Part shown: one piece after another, positions 7,104-15,966 of the stretch
How the letters are laid out: each line of letters begins with the position of its first letter
Position numbering within the stretch: the stretch's first letter is position 1
From: a bacterium
GTDB taxonomy: Bacteria > AUK180
DNA length: 34,210 nt
Reading direction: 5' to 3'
NCBI GenBank assembly: GCA_021162505.1
Contig: JAGGYO010000139.1
Coordinates: forward strand, 1 to 34,210
The notes under the pieces: model-generated
Told to the model about the DNA's origin: nothing
The model's database searches: none
Seen by the model: only the letters and a program-made list of their open reading frames with translations
Translations under genes and position numbers: made by a program

Positions 7104-8810
7104 ATGAAAAGATTTTTTATTTTATTAACTCTATTGTTCACCGTTTTATTAAGTGCAGGTGAATTAACAGTTACATTCCTTAATATTAATCAAGGAGACA
7201 GCATATTACTATCAATGCCAAATGGTAAGCATTATTTGGTAGATGGCGGTCAACCTGCATACTATGATCCTGTAAAGGATATCTATTATTCCCATTTTGA
7301 TGCCGGCAAAGACATAATTGTTCCTTATTTAAAATCACATGGAATAAAAAAAATCGACGGAATTTTAGGAACACATCCTGATGCGGATCATATTGGCGGT
7401 TTGATCTATGTTATGAATAATTTCCCTGTTGAAAATGCCTATTATACAGGCAAAAGCCATACTTCAATGACATATAAGAATTTTATGCTTGCCATTAAGG
7501 ATAATAATATCAAATATCATGAAATTCGTGATGAAGATATTTTAAATTGGGATGCCAGCGTTTTGATCAATGTACTTGGTCCTACTGAGAATGAAGTTAA
7601 ATATCCGACCAATAATAATAATACATCAATTGTTCTTTATATTAAGTATGGAAATGTTAAATTTTTATTGGCCGGTGATGCAGAATTTAAAGAGGAATCC
7701 CGAATTATTGCAGAATATGGTGAAAACCTGCATGCTGATATTTTAAAGTTCGGTCATCATGGTTCAAAAGGCGCTTCAAGCGCTCCGTTTTTAAAAGCAG
7801 TCAACCCTGATTTCGGTATTTTATCATGCGGGGCTAATAATAAATTCGGCTTCCCTCATAAAGAAACACTGATAAGGATCTATAATGAGAATCCTAAAAT
7901 GAAGATTGTAAGAACCGATTATAATGGGAATATTTCTTTTATTACCGATGGCAAAACCATAAAAATCGAACCTAAAAAGGATAAGGTATTTACAATTTCA
8001 GAGATTTTAAAACAAGAAAACATTGATCTGGTATCCGGGAAAAAAGATTATAGTGTAAATGTTCCTGCTGATATCCAAAAAGTCGATATAAACAAAGCGA
8101 ATAAGGAAGAGCTCATTAGCTTACCCAGGGTGGGTCCTGCAACAGCAGAAAATATATTGAACTATAGAAAAACCCATGGTGCTTTTAAGACCATTCATGA
8201 TATTGTTAATGTCCCGCGTATTGGTGAAAAAACATTTGAAAAGATGGCATCATATATTATGGTTTCGGGTGAGGTAATAAAAAGCAATACTCCAAATGAG
8301 AAAGTAGAAAAAAGTTCGGAGAATGTTTCAAACAATAATTTGATAAATATTAATACTGCATCTTCAAAGGAACTGGAAACATTACCCCGGGTCGGTCCCA
8401 AAACGGCTCAAAATATCATTAATTATAGAAATGAGAACGGGGCTTTCAAAACCATTCATGATATAACAAATGTCCCGCGTATCGGAGAAAAGACATTTCA
8501 GAATTTAAAACCTCATATTATGGTTTCAGGGGAGGTAATCACTACTTCTAATGTCGGAAGCAATAAACAAAATAGTACCACCTATAGTCCCAATATAAAG
8601 AAAGTTAATATTAATACTGCATCGCAAAAAGAACTTGAAACCCTATCAAGGGTAGGACCGAAAACCGCGCAGAATATTATAAACTACAGAACGGAAAACG
8701 GACCATTTAAAAATATTCATGATATAACGAATGTTCCGCGTATCGGAGAAAAGACATTTCAAAATTTAAAACCATATATTACAGTTTCCGAGAATGAAAA
8801 AAAAAAATAA
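7104..8810 (+). CDS. Exported ComEC-type metallo-beta-lactamase with three HhH domains
   Basis: A 568-residue protein from ATG 7104; an adjacent in-frame TTG at 7101 is an alternative start. Residues 1-18 form a signal peptide (MKRFFILLTLLF..LLSA). The metallo-beta-lactamase domain (about 20-290) has the ComEC-style opening VTFLNINQGDSILL, the metal site THPDADHIGG (H91, D93, D95, H96), GDAE and GHHGSKG. Three ComEA-type HhH domains follow at about 327-386, 413-472 and 500-559, joined by short polar linkers. In ComEC the same lactamase domain is attached to the DNA channel and is thought to degrade one strand. Here it is free, exported and coupled to DNA-binding HhH repeats, so a periplasmic or secreted nuclease role is likely but not shown. 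HhH copies 2 and 3 are close duplicates also at DNA level. Confidence 0.85.
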   Translation: MKRFFILLTLLFTVLLSAGELTVTFLNINQGDSILLSMPNGKHYLVDGGQPAYYDPVKDIYYSHFDAGKDIIVPYLKSHGIKKIDGILGTHPDADHIGGLIYVMNNFPVENAYYTGKSHTSMTYKNFMLAIKDNNIKYHEIRDEDILNWDASVLINVLGPTENEVKYPTNNNNTSIVLYIKYGNVKFLLAGDAEFKEESRIIAEYGENLHADILKFGHHGSKGASSAPFLKAVNPDFGILSCGANNKFGFPHKETLIRIYNENPKMKIVRTDYNGNISFITDGKTIKIEPKKDKVFTISEILKQENIDLVSGKKDYSVNVPADIQKVDINKANKEELISLPRVGPATAENILNYRKTHGAFKTIHDIVNVPRIGEKTFEKMASYIMVSGEVIKSNTPNEKVEKSSENVSNNNLININTASSKELETLPRVGPKTAQNIINYRNENGAFKTIHDITNVPRIGEKTFQNLKPHIMVSGEVITTSNVGSNKQNSTTYSPNIKKVNINTASQKELETLSRVGPKTAQNIINYRTENGPFKNIHDITNVPRIGEKTFQNLKPYITVSENEKKK

Positions 8811-8980
8811 TGATCAAAGAAAAGATTGATAATACGAAGAATATAGAGGTTAATACAGAGAAAAAAGTTCAGCAAGAGGATAATTCCACTAAAGAAATAA
8901 AAAAAGACAAGCCCTTTTTATTAGTGAGCATAGGGATTATGATCATTGTTTTAGCAGGGATTTTTCTAGCGAATAATTAA
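8810..8980 (+). CDS. Short single-pass membrane protein (56 residues)
   Basis: The ATG at 8810 shares its A with the TAA stop of the preceding lactamase-HhH gene (TAATG), so translation is probably by re-initiation; no good ribosome binding site is present. The frame runs 56 codons to TAA at 8978-8980. Residues 1-35 are polar and lysine/glutamate-rich (KEKIDNTKNIEVNTEKK) and residues about 36-54 are a transmembrane helix (FLLVSIGIMIIVLAGIFL). The layout copies that of the 76-residue protein at 6866. It would be missed by length cut-offs. Function unknown. Confidence 0.65.
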   Translation: MIKEKIDNTKNIEVNTEKKVQQEDNSTKEIKKDKPFLLVSIGIMIIVLAGIFLANN

Positions 8981-9046
8981 GAAAATATTTATGAGAAAAA
9001 GAGAAAAATCCGGATCTATAGAGAATTTCACAAGGAGGTACTATTA

Positions 9047-10054
9047 ATGGACCTTAATTCTATATACAATGATGCGTTAGATGACCTCAAAAATATCAAA
9101 AACAAGGGAGATCTTCCTTTGATAAAGTCAAAATATATTGGTAGAAAAGGAAAAGTGACGGAATTATTCAAAGAACTCACATCTTTGCCAAAGGAAGAGA
9201 GAAAAGATTTTGGCCAAAAGATCAATGAAGTACAAAATAAACTAAAAGAACTTTTTGAAGAACATGAAGAGAAATTCCGTTTAAACGCTTTCAATATAAA
9301 ACTAAACGATATTACTCGAGATGCCTATCCCATAGAATCGGGTAGAACTCATATTTTAAATCAGACATATGAAGACATTTACAATGTATTTAAGTCCATG
9401 GGATTCACCGTGGTTGAAGGACCTGAGATTGAAGACGAATTCCATAATTTTGAGGCATTGAATTTTCCCAAAAGCCATCCGGCAAGGGATACCCAGGACT
9501 CATTCTTTTTTGATGATAAAAGTTTATTGAGGACCCATACTTCTCCAGTGCAGATCAGGATTATGGAAAGTTGGGAACCACCTTTTGCAGTGATCTCTCC
9601 CGGAAAGTGTTATAGACGAGACACAATTGATGCTTCTCACTCCTTTATGTTCAATCAGATCGAGGGTTTCCTTGTTGACGAGGATATTGGTGTGGGGCAT
9701 TTAAAAGCAATTCTCGATATTTTTGTTCAAAAGATATTCGGTGAAGATGTCAAATTCCGCCTAAGACCACATTTCTTTCCGTTTACTGAGCCCAGTATGG
9801 AAATTGACATAGGGTGTATATTCTGCGGTGGCAAGGGATGTAATGTTTGTAAAAATACCGGTTGGATAGAAATTATGGGTGCCGGAATAATTGATCCCAA
9901 TGTATTTACTTTATCAGGTATTGATCCTGAAAAACATTCAGGATTTGCATTCGGTATGGGTGTTGAAAGGATTGCAATGTTAAGGCAAAATATTAATGAT
10001 ATGCGTCTTATTTATGGAAATGATCTGGAATTTTTAAAACAATTCAGAGGTTGA
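9047..10054 (+). CDS. pheS: Phenylalanyl-tRNA synthetase alpha subunit
   Basis: A 335-residue class II aminoacyl-tRNA synthetase subunit of normal length. It forms an (alpha-beta)2 enzyme with PheT and charges tRNA-Phe in the cytoplasm. The N-terminal 80 residues are the coiled-coil tRNA-binding arm. Motif 2 region (HTSPVQIRIME, CYRRDTIDASH) and motif 3 (FAFGMGVERIAML) are clear. A CIFCGGKGCNVC cluster before GWIEIMGAG may hold zinc, a variant seen in several bacterial phyla. AAGGAGGT (9032-9039) lies 7 bp before ATG, one of the strongest sites in the window. The stop is 3 bp before pheT. Confidence 0.97.
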   Translation: MDLNSIYNDALDDLKNIKNKGDLPLIKSKYIGRKGKVTELFKELTSLPKEERKDFGQKINEVQNKLKELFEEHEEKFRLNAFNIKLNDITRDAYPIESGRTHILNQTYEDIYNVFKSMGFTVVEGPEIEDEFHNFEALNFPKSHPARDTQDSFFFDDKSLLRTHTSPVQIRIMESWEPPFAVISPGKCYRRDTIDASHSFMFNQIEGFLVDEDIGVGHLKAILDIFVQKIFGEDVKFRLRPHFFPFTEPSMEIDIGCIFCGGKGCNVCKNTGWIEIMGAGIIDPNVFTLSGIDPEKHSGFAFGMGVERIAMLRQNINDMRLIYGNDLEFLKQFRG

Positions 10055-10057
10055 TTT

Positions 10058-12400
10058 ATGGAATACAGTTTAAAATGGATACAAAAATATATTGACATAG
10101 ACATTCCGGAACGGGAGTTATTTGAAAAATTATCAATGTCCGGTTCAGAAGTTGAGGGTTATAAGGAACTTTTAACCGAAATAGAAAATGTTTGTATTGG
10201 AAAAATACTGAAGATAGAAAAACATCCTAATGCTGATAAATTGCAGTATTGTGATGTAACCGACGGTAAAGAGACATTTAAAGTCGTTTGCGGTGCACAG
10301 AATATACATGAAAAAGATATTATTCCCTTTGCAAAGATCGGTGCCAAACTTCCCGGTGGAGTAAAGATCAAAAAATCTAAGATCAGGGGAGTTGAATCAC
10401 AAGGTATGCTTTGTTCTCAAAAAGAATTGGGTTTTGGAGAAGACCACACGGGAATTTTTATTTTAGATGCTCAGTATAAAGTGGGTGAGAATTTTAAGAA
10501 ATATTTCGATGATATGATCTTTGAAATAGAGATTACACCAAATAGACCTGATCTATTATCCCATATTGGATTGGTAAGAGAGATAGGAGCGCTTTTGGGT
10601 AAGGGAACTCGAAAACCTGCTGTTGAAGAGATCAGAAATACTGTTGATTCTCCCATAAAGGTGAAGATTGAGGCAAAAGATGCTTGTCCAAGATACTCTG
10701 CAATTTATATCAGCGGCATCACTAATGGAGAAAGTACAGAGGAAATTACTTATTTTATTAAAACCATGGGATTGAATTCTAAGGGCTTGCTGGTTGATAT
10801 TTCTAACTTTAATCTTTTTGATATTGGTCATCCTACGCATTTTTTTGATGCGGATAAGATCGATGGAAATATTACGGTCAGATTTGCAAAAAAAGGAGAA
10901 AAATGCACCACCATTGATAAAGAAAATAGGGTATTATCAAATAAAGATCTTGTAATTGCAGATGATAAGAAGATCATTGCTCTTGCAGGTGTAATGGGCT
11001 GCATGAACAGTGAAGTTGATAAAAATACAAAAAACCTATTTATTGAAAGTGCTATTTTTGCACCATCCTATATTAGAGAGACTAAAAAACATTATGGAAT
11101 AATGAGCGATGCGGCATATCGTTTCGAAAGAGGTGTCGACCCGGAAATAACACCGTTTAGCATTAAGAGAGTGGTATACCTTTTAAAGCAAAATACCACA
11201 TTTAGCGGAACCTCGAATATTCTTGATAGTTATCCCGGCAGACGGGATCTTCCCATAATCACTTTAAAAAAGGAAAATGTTGAAAAGATCTTGAATATTG
11301 ATCTTGCATTGGATAAGATCACGGATATTTTACGCTCCCTTGGGTATAAAGTAGAAAAATTGATCAATAACGACATAAAAGTCCTTGTTCCTTCATTTAG
11401 ATCTTATGATACTCTTAGGGAGATTGATCTCATTGAAGAGATCGGTAGAATTTACGGTTTCAATAATGTTCCCGAAATAAGACCCTATATCAGAGGTAAG
11501 GTGAGAACAAATGTGTTTTGGGATTTAAAATTCAAAATAAGAAAATATTTGTCCGGCCGCGGTTTTTATGAAACAATGACCTTCTCTCTCATAGATGAGA
11601 CCTATATAAAAAATTTGGGATATAAAGGCAAGATAAAAAGTTTATCCAACCCCTTAAATATTGAGCAAAACATCTTTTCCCCCTGGATATTTCCTCGTCT
11701 TTTAAGGGTATTGAAGGGTAATTTGAAATATAAAAACAAAAATATTCGTCTTTTCGAAATAAGCCATATTTATGATGGTGAGGAAAAAGAGGCTATCTCA
11801 TTTTTACTTTATGGGAATCAAGAATTGATCAATTGGAGAAATAAAGAACCCAATGAAATGGATATTTTCAACTTAAAAGGTGAACTCAATGCTTTCTTTG
11901 ATTTGATTGGGCAAAATGATCTCATATATAAAAATGAGGAATTACCGTTTTTAGTAAAGGGTAATAGCGGAGGCATTTATAAGGGTGAAGAATATCTTGG
12001 TTTCATTGGTATGGTATCACCGGAATTTCTTCCCTCAAAAAGAATAGAAAAACCTGTTTTTATTGCAGAACTTGTTCTGGAACCTTTATTAAAAAAAGGG
12101 ATCGTAAAATATACTCCAATCTCGCAATATCCGGCTATAGAAAGAGATATATCAATGATATTCAAAAAAGATATTCAGATAAGCGAAATTAAAGCATTAA
12201 TAGAAAAGAATGGCACCGTGAACCTTAGGGAAATAAATCTCATGGATGTATATGAGATGAATGACAAAGAAGATGCCCTTATGTTCAGATTGATCTTTCA
12301 ATCTCAAAGTAAGACATTGAACGATAAAGCAATAGAATATCTCATGGGTAAGATAATAGGATCTCTTGAGGAGAAATTAAGTGGCAGACTTAGAAAATAA
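10058..12400 (+). CDS. pheT: Phenylalanyl-tRNA synthetase beta subunit
   Basis: A 780-residue protein of family length. Domains in order: an EMAP/Trbp111-like OB fold (about 38-150; GKILKIEKHPNADKLQYCDV), the B3/B4 editing domain (about 200-380, including GVMGCMNSEV and AYRFERGVDPE), the B5 domain (about 390-470), the catalytic-like core, and a C-terminal ferredoxin-fold anticodon-binding domain (from about SQYPAIERDISMIF). It holds the editing site and tRNA contacts of the PheS-PheT enzyme. It follows pheS after 3 bp and overlaps the next small gene by 20 bp. Confidence 0.97.
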   Translation: MEYSLKWIQKYIDIDIPERELFEKLSMSGSEVEGYKELLTEIENVCIGKILKIEKHPNADKLQYCDVTDGKETFKVVCGAQNIHEKDIIPFAKIGAKLPGGVKIKKSKIRGVESQGMLCSQKELGFGEDHTGIFILDAQYKVGENFKKYFDDMIFEIEITPNRPDLLSHIGLVREIGALLGKGTRKPAVEEIRNTVDSPIKVKIEAKDACPRYSAIYISGITNGESTEEITYFIKTMGLNSKGLLVDISNFNLFDIGHPTHFFDADKIDGNITVRFAKKGEKCTTIDKENRVLSNKDLVIADDKKIIALAGVMGCMNSEVDKNTKNLFIESAIFAPSYIRETKKHYGIMSDAAYRFERGVDPEITPFSIKRVVYLLKQNTTFSGTSNILDSYPGRRDLPIITLKKENVEKILNIDLALDKITDILRSLGYKVEKLINNDIKVLVPSFRSYDTLREIDLIEEIGRIYGFNNVPEIRPYIRGKVRTNVFWDLKFKIRKYLSGRGFYETMTFSLIDETYIKNLGYKGKIKSLSNPLNIEQNIFSPWIFPRLLRVLKGNLKYKNKNIRLFEISHIYDGEEKEAISFLLYGNQELINWRNKEPNEMDIFNLKGELNAFFDLIGQNDLIYKNEELPFLVKGNSGGIYKGEEYLGFIGMVSPEFLPSKRIEKPVFIAELVLEPLLKKGIVKYTPISQYPAIERDISMIFKKDIQISEIKALIEKNGTVNLREINLMDVYEMNDKEDALMFRLIFQSQSKTLNDKAIEYLMGKIIGSLEEKLSGRLRK

Positions 12401-12581
12401 TATTGACGAAAGATTTAAAAAGGTAATAAAAAATATATATACCTATTTTAAGAAGGTAGATAAATTAGAAAAGAGGACACTACATTTGAGAAAAGAACTT
12501 TTGCATACGCGAGAGGAACTTTTGGATATTAGAGATTTTTTAGAAGAGGTCAAAAAGAAAAAAGATGATAAAAGAGATTAG
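12381..12581 (+). CDS. Small coiled-coil protein between pheT and zapA
   Basis: A 66-residue protein starting at GTG 12381, supported by GAGGAG at 12368-12373 inside the end of pheT. Residues about 8-60 are a continuous charged helix with heptad spacing (VDKLEKRTLHLRKELLHTRE). It overlaps pheT by 20 bp and the ZapA gene by 17 bp. Its size, coiled coil and place beside ZapA suggest a ZapB-like division partner, but sequence alone does not prove this. Confidence 0.7.
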   Translation: MADLENNIDERFKKVIKNIYTYFKKVDKLEKRTLHLRKELLHTREELLDIRDFLEEVKKKKDDKRD

Positions 12582-12879
12582 AATAGGTACCATATCCTTC
12601 AAATTGAATTATAAATCGAAGGAAGCCGGACAAAAACTGGATGAGATCCAGGAATACATAGAAAAGAAAATCCAGGTCATTCGCAAAAAAATAGGTAATA
12701 AGGATTTCGATCATATTATGGCCGCGATCATTCTTGATGTACTTGATGAATATTGGGAAGCCATCAGCCCGGGTAAAAAAGTAAATAATAAGGGTACACT
12801 TCTTGACAAAATGGATATCTTGAATAACAAAATATTAGGTAAAATAGAGGAATTAGATGAAAACATGGGTAAATTTTAA
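12565..12879 (+). CDS. zapA: Cell division protein ZapA-like
   Basis: A 104-residue protein of ZapA length. The short beta hairpin at the N-terminus (IRIGTISFKLNYKS), then a helix (LDEIQEYIEKKIQVIRKK) and a conserved alanine/aspartate stretch (FDHIMAAIILDVLDEY), then a long C-terminal coiled helix, fit the ZapA fold. ZapA tetramers cross-link FtsZ filaments at mid-cell. A zapA gene directly after pheST is a widely shared arrangement. It overlaps the coil gene before it and the nuclease gene after it. Confidence 0.75.
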   Translation: MIKEIRIGTISFKLNYKSKEAGQKLDEIQEYIEKKIQVIRKKIGNKDFDHIMAAIILDVLDEYWEAISPGKKVNNKGTLLDKMDILNNKILGKIEELDENMGKF

Positions 12880-14305
12880 AAAGATTGGAACTTTTTTTTC
12901 CTGTCCATTGAGGTATAAAAAAATGTATCTTTCAAATAGGGAAAAGGGTTCATGGACCCCGAACAGCAATATTGAGAACTTAAAGAAAAACATTTTAAGG
13001 ATCTTTCAGGAAGAAACAAAATTATTAAAGGGGCGTAAGCCTAATGTTTATGATAATATTGATTTTGAAGAAGGAAAATTAAGTGAAGAAAGATTGAAAC
13101 AATTTCAGGAAAATTTGGATACCTTTCAAAATGAGCACAAACTTTCAAATTTAACCGCATACTCCAAGCCTCTTTTTGTGGGATATAATGACAATATTGG
13201 GCTTTTTGCCAATATAGATATTACCATGAGAGTGAACTCCCAACTCACTGCTGTAATTTTGGAGTTTTACGGTTACCAGAAGAGCGTGGAGACCATTGGT
13301 GATAATAAAGAACATTCTTTTAATTCTTATGTAATAAATGAGAAGATAAAGGGTGTCAAAAATATCCTGTATATTTATCCCAATTTTAATAATATTCTTT
13401 TGGTACCGGTGAGCGAAGAAAATATAGAAGATGGGAAAAAGTATGTTGAGAATTTCGTTCATTCTTTAAATAGCTCTGATTTTAATGCTCCCCCCGGCGG
13501 GTTCTGCGATTATTGTGATTTTCAAGAAGAATGTCCTTCTTGGAAGGAATATCCCTTTGAATTGAGTAAAGAAAAGCGTCGGGAACTTTTCAGATTAAGC
13601 TATTCAAAATTGGATGTTTTTAAGAGATGTCCCTTTTCATATAAAAAGATCTATGTCGAAAAGATCCCACAGCGAAGCAGAGATTTTTTCAGTATAGGAA
13701 CCACTGTACACAATGTGATGGAAGAAATTGAACAATTAGATACACCGCCTACCGTTGATGAAGTTCACGAACTCTATCTTAAACATTGGATATCCAGGGG
13801 TTTTGAAAACAAAGCTCAAGAGGAAGAAGAAAAAAGGTATACCTGGAAATGGTTCAGAAAATACCTGGAAGAGATAGCTTTAAAACCTTTCATTAAAGCA
13901 GAGAACACAGAGCTATATTTTCAATTCCCTATTGAGAAAAAAGTAATGGTAAATGGTTTTATTGATAGAATAGATAAATTGGAAGACGGTACCTATGAGA
14001 TTATTGACTATAAGACAGAAGATTCAATTAGGAGCCAGGAAGATGTTGATCACGATATGCAGCTCACCGTTTACTTTTGGGCGGTAAAAAAATTAGGAAT
14101 GAAGGTTTCAAAAATGAGTCTGCATTTTACGAGATTTCAAAAGATCGTTTCCACTACCCGAAAAGATGATGATATTGAGAAATTTGAAAGAGAGATATCC
14201 AATTGGGTAGATAAGATAAAGGCTGAAGAAGATTTTTCTCCTAAGGAAAACAAATATTGCAATAATTGTGATTTCCGACATATTTGTCCCCTTTTTAAAA
14301 AATGA
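12857..14305 (+). CDS. Tandem PD-(D/E)XK nuclease with two AddB-like cysteine sets
   Basis: A 482-residue protein with two copies of a RecB/AddB-type module. Module 1 (about 1-230) begins FFSCPLRYKKMYL with C16 and ends C217-x2-C220-x5-C226. Module 2 (about 245-482) begins KRCPFSYKKIY with C258 and ends C468-x2-C471-x5-C477. This is the cysteine spacing of the iron-sulfur staple of AddB/Cas4 nucleases. Module 2 keeps the active site: H285 in GTTVH, D370 in GFIDR, D384-x-K386 in IIDYKTE, and Q402/Y406 in QLTVY. In module 1 the matching site reads ILEFYGY: the catalytic lysine is lost, so it is probably structural. It overlaps zapA by 23 bp and recJ by 4 bp. A role in end processing during recombination is likely. 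Confidence 0.8.
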   Translation: MKTWVNFKKIGTFFSCPLRYKKMYLSNREKGSWTPNSNIENLKKNILRIFQEETKLLKGRKPNVYDNIDFEEGKLSEERLKQFQENLDTFQNEHKLSNLTAYSKPLFVGYNDNIGLFANIDITMRVNSQLTAVILEFYGYQKSVETIGDNKEHSFNSYVINEKIKGVKNILYIYPNFNNILLVPVSEENIEDGKKYVENFVHSLNSSDFNAPPGGFCDYCDFQEECPSWKEYPFELSKEKRRELFRLSYSKLDVFKRCPFSYKKIYVEKIPQRSRDFFSIGTTVHNVMEEIEQLDTPPTVDEVHELYLKHWISRGFENKAQEEEEKRYTWKWFRKYLEEIALKPFIKAENTELYFQFPIEKKVMVNGFIDRIDKLEDGTYEIIDYKTEDSIRSQEDVDHDMQLTVYFWAVKKLGMKVSKMSLHFTRFQKIVSTTRKDDDIEKFEREISNWVDKIKAEEDFSPKENKYCNNCDFRHICPLFKK

Positions 14306-15921
14306 GCATTGTTTTAAAGGAATTTAAAAAAGAAAAACTCGAAGGTATACCGGAAATAATTTCAGATTTATTGAATATTAGGAAAATCTATACACAAGAA
14401 GAACTTGACGATTATTTTTATCCAAAATTGGGGAAATTATCCAAAGCGGAAAATATCGGTGAACTGATAAAAATAAAAGAGCGTATCTTGGATATAAAAA
14501 AAAGTGGGGAAGGTATTGCGATCTATGGAGATTATGATGTTGATGGTATCACCTCTTCAGTAATATTAGCCAATCTATTTGAAAAACTGGAGATGAAACA
14601 CCATATATATATTCCCAATAGATTTGATGAGGGCTATGGGATTTCACAATTTGGTATTGATGAGATAGAGAAGCTGGGTTTCAAGCATATCATAAGTGTT
14701 GATTGCGGGATCACATCATACGAAGAAGTTGAATATGCAAGATCCAAAGGTATTGAAATAATTATTACCGATCATCATGAAGTTACCGGTAAACTACCTA
14801 ATACATTGATCTTTGATCCAAAACTTTATGATGAAACATATAATTTTCATGATCTTGCAGGATGCGGTGTAGCATTGTTTTTATTTATGAACTTTTTTAG
14901 AAGAGTTGATAATCTATTAAAAAAGATGTTCGCCTTAACTGCTATTGGTACAATTGCGGATGTCGTTCCTTTAAGAGGCGATAATAGAACCATTGTAAAA
15001 TTAGGTCTTGATGCACTAAATACAATGGAAATTGAAGGTATTGATGCCTTAAAAAAGGTATCGGGAATTGACAATGAAAGAATCTCCACATATCATATTG
15101 GTTTCGCCATGGGTCCTCGGTTAAATGCAGGTGGTCGTTTGGAAAGCGCTCAATATGGGGTTGACCTCCTATTGGGAAAGAATGTTCAAGAGAATGCTAA
15201 ATTTCTTAACGATATGAACAATGAAAGAAAAGAATTGCAAAATACAATATTCGAAAAAGCAAAAGAAATGTATAATGAAAAGTCTGCAGGCATCATTCTC
15301 TCTTCTCAAGAGTTCAATCGTGGTGTTAATGGCATAGTTGCATCCAAATTTGTTGAATTTTATCATAAGCCTGCCATTATCCTTGAAGATGTTGACGGCA
15401 TTCTTCATGGTTCGGGACGATCCATCCAGGGCATAGATATAATGAGCATTATTGCTGAATTGAAGAACCTTCTTTTAGCAGGCGGTGGTCATGAAATGGC
15501 CTGCGGTATTACATTAAAAAGAGAAAATTATTCTGAATTCAAAGATAGATTTAATAAAATATTATTAGAGAACTACAGCGAAAAATTAAAGGATAGGGTA
15601 CATTATGCAGATATTGTTCTCGGGATGAGAGAATTTAGTAGAGAAATAGAAGGTTTTCTTGAAAAAATGGAACCTTTTGGTATTGGCAATCCAAAACCGA
15701 AATTTCTTATTGAAAATATTGAGATAATGCAGGATGTTATTTTATTAAAGGATAAATATAAAAAATATATTGCCAAGCAAAGTGGTATGAGATTTAATAT
15801 GCTGGATTGGCGCGGAAAGACGAATTTTGGAAAAAATGAGACAATCAGTGTTATCGGTTTTCCTAAGTTCAATACATTTCGGGGCGTAACTAATGTAGTG
15901 TTGGAATACATTGTGCATTAA
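14302..15921 (+). CDS. recJ: Single-stranded-DNA-specific 5'-3' exonuclease RecJ
   Basis: A 539-residue DHH-family exonuclease, slightly shorter than common RecJ (about 560-580). The manganese-binding motifs are present: YGDYDVDGITSS (D77, D79, D81), SVDCGIT (about 132-138) and TDHHE (D157-H158-H159), then the DHHA1 motif AGGGHEMACG. RecJ degrades 5' ends of single strands in recombination and mismatch repair. The C-terminal OB-fold is present but ends early (NVVLEYIVH). It begins inside the stop of the nuclease gene (ATGA), so the two are likely translated in a coupled way. Confidence 0.95.
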   Translation: MSIVLKEFKKEKLEGIPEIISDLLNIRKIYTQEELDDYFYPKLGKLSKAENIGELIKIKERILDIKKSGEGIAIYGDYDVDGITSSVILANLFEKLEMKHHIYIPNRFDEGYGISQFGIDEIEKLGFKHIISVDCGITSYEEVEYARSKGIEIIITDHHEVTGKLPNTLIFDPKLYDETYNFHDLAGCGVALFLFMNFFRRVDNLLKKMFALTAIGTIADVVPLRGDNRTIVKLGLDALNTMEIEGIDALKKVSGIDNERISTYHIGFAMGPRLNAGGRLESAQYGVDLLLGKNVQENAKFLNDMNNERKELQNTIFEKAKEMYNEKSAGIILSSQEFNRGVNGIVASKFVEFYHKPAIILEDVDGILHGSGRSIQGIDIMSIIAELKNLLLAGGGHEMACGITLKRENYSEFKDRFNKILLENYSEKLKDRVHYADIVLGMREFSREIEGFLEKMEPFGIGNPKPKFLIENIEIMQDVILLKDKYKKYIAKQSGMRFNMLDWRGKTNFGKNETISVIGFPKFNTFRGVTNVVLEYIVH

Positions 15922-15966
15922 CACTTATGGCAAACAAATTGCAATACAATGAATACGGAAGAGAAC

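Noticed and set aside
8991..9047. 18-codon frame ending at a TAATG junction with pheS, as a possible leader peptide
   Set aside because: It has only one Phe codon, no ribosome binding site and no attenuator hairpins, unlike known pheST leader peptides.
13151..13462. 103-codon minus-strand frame inside the tandem nuclease gene
   Set aside because: It lies fully within a well supported plus-strand gene and shows no recognisable domain or start signal.
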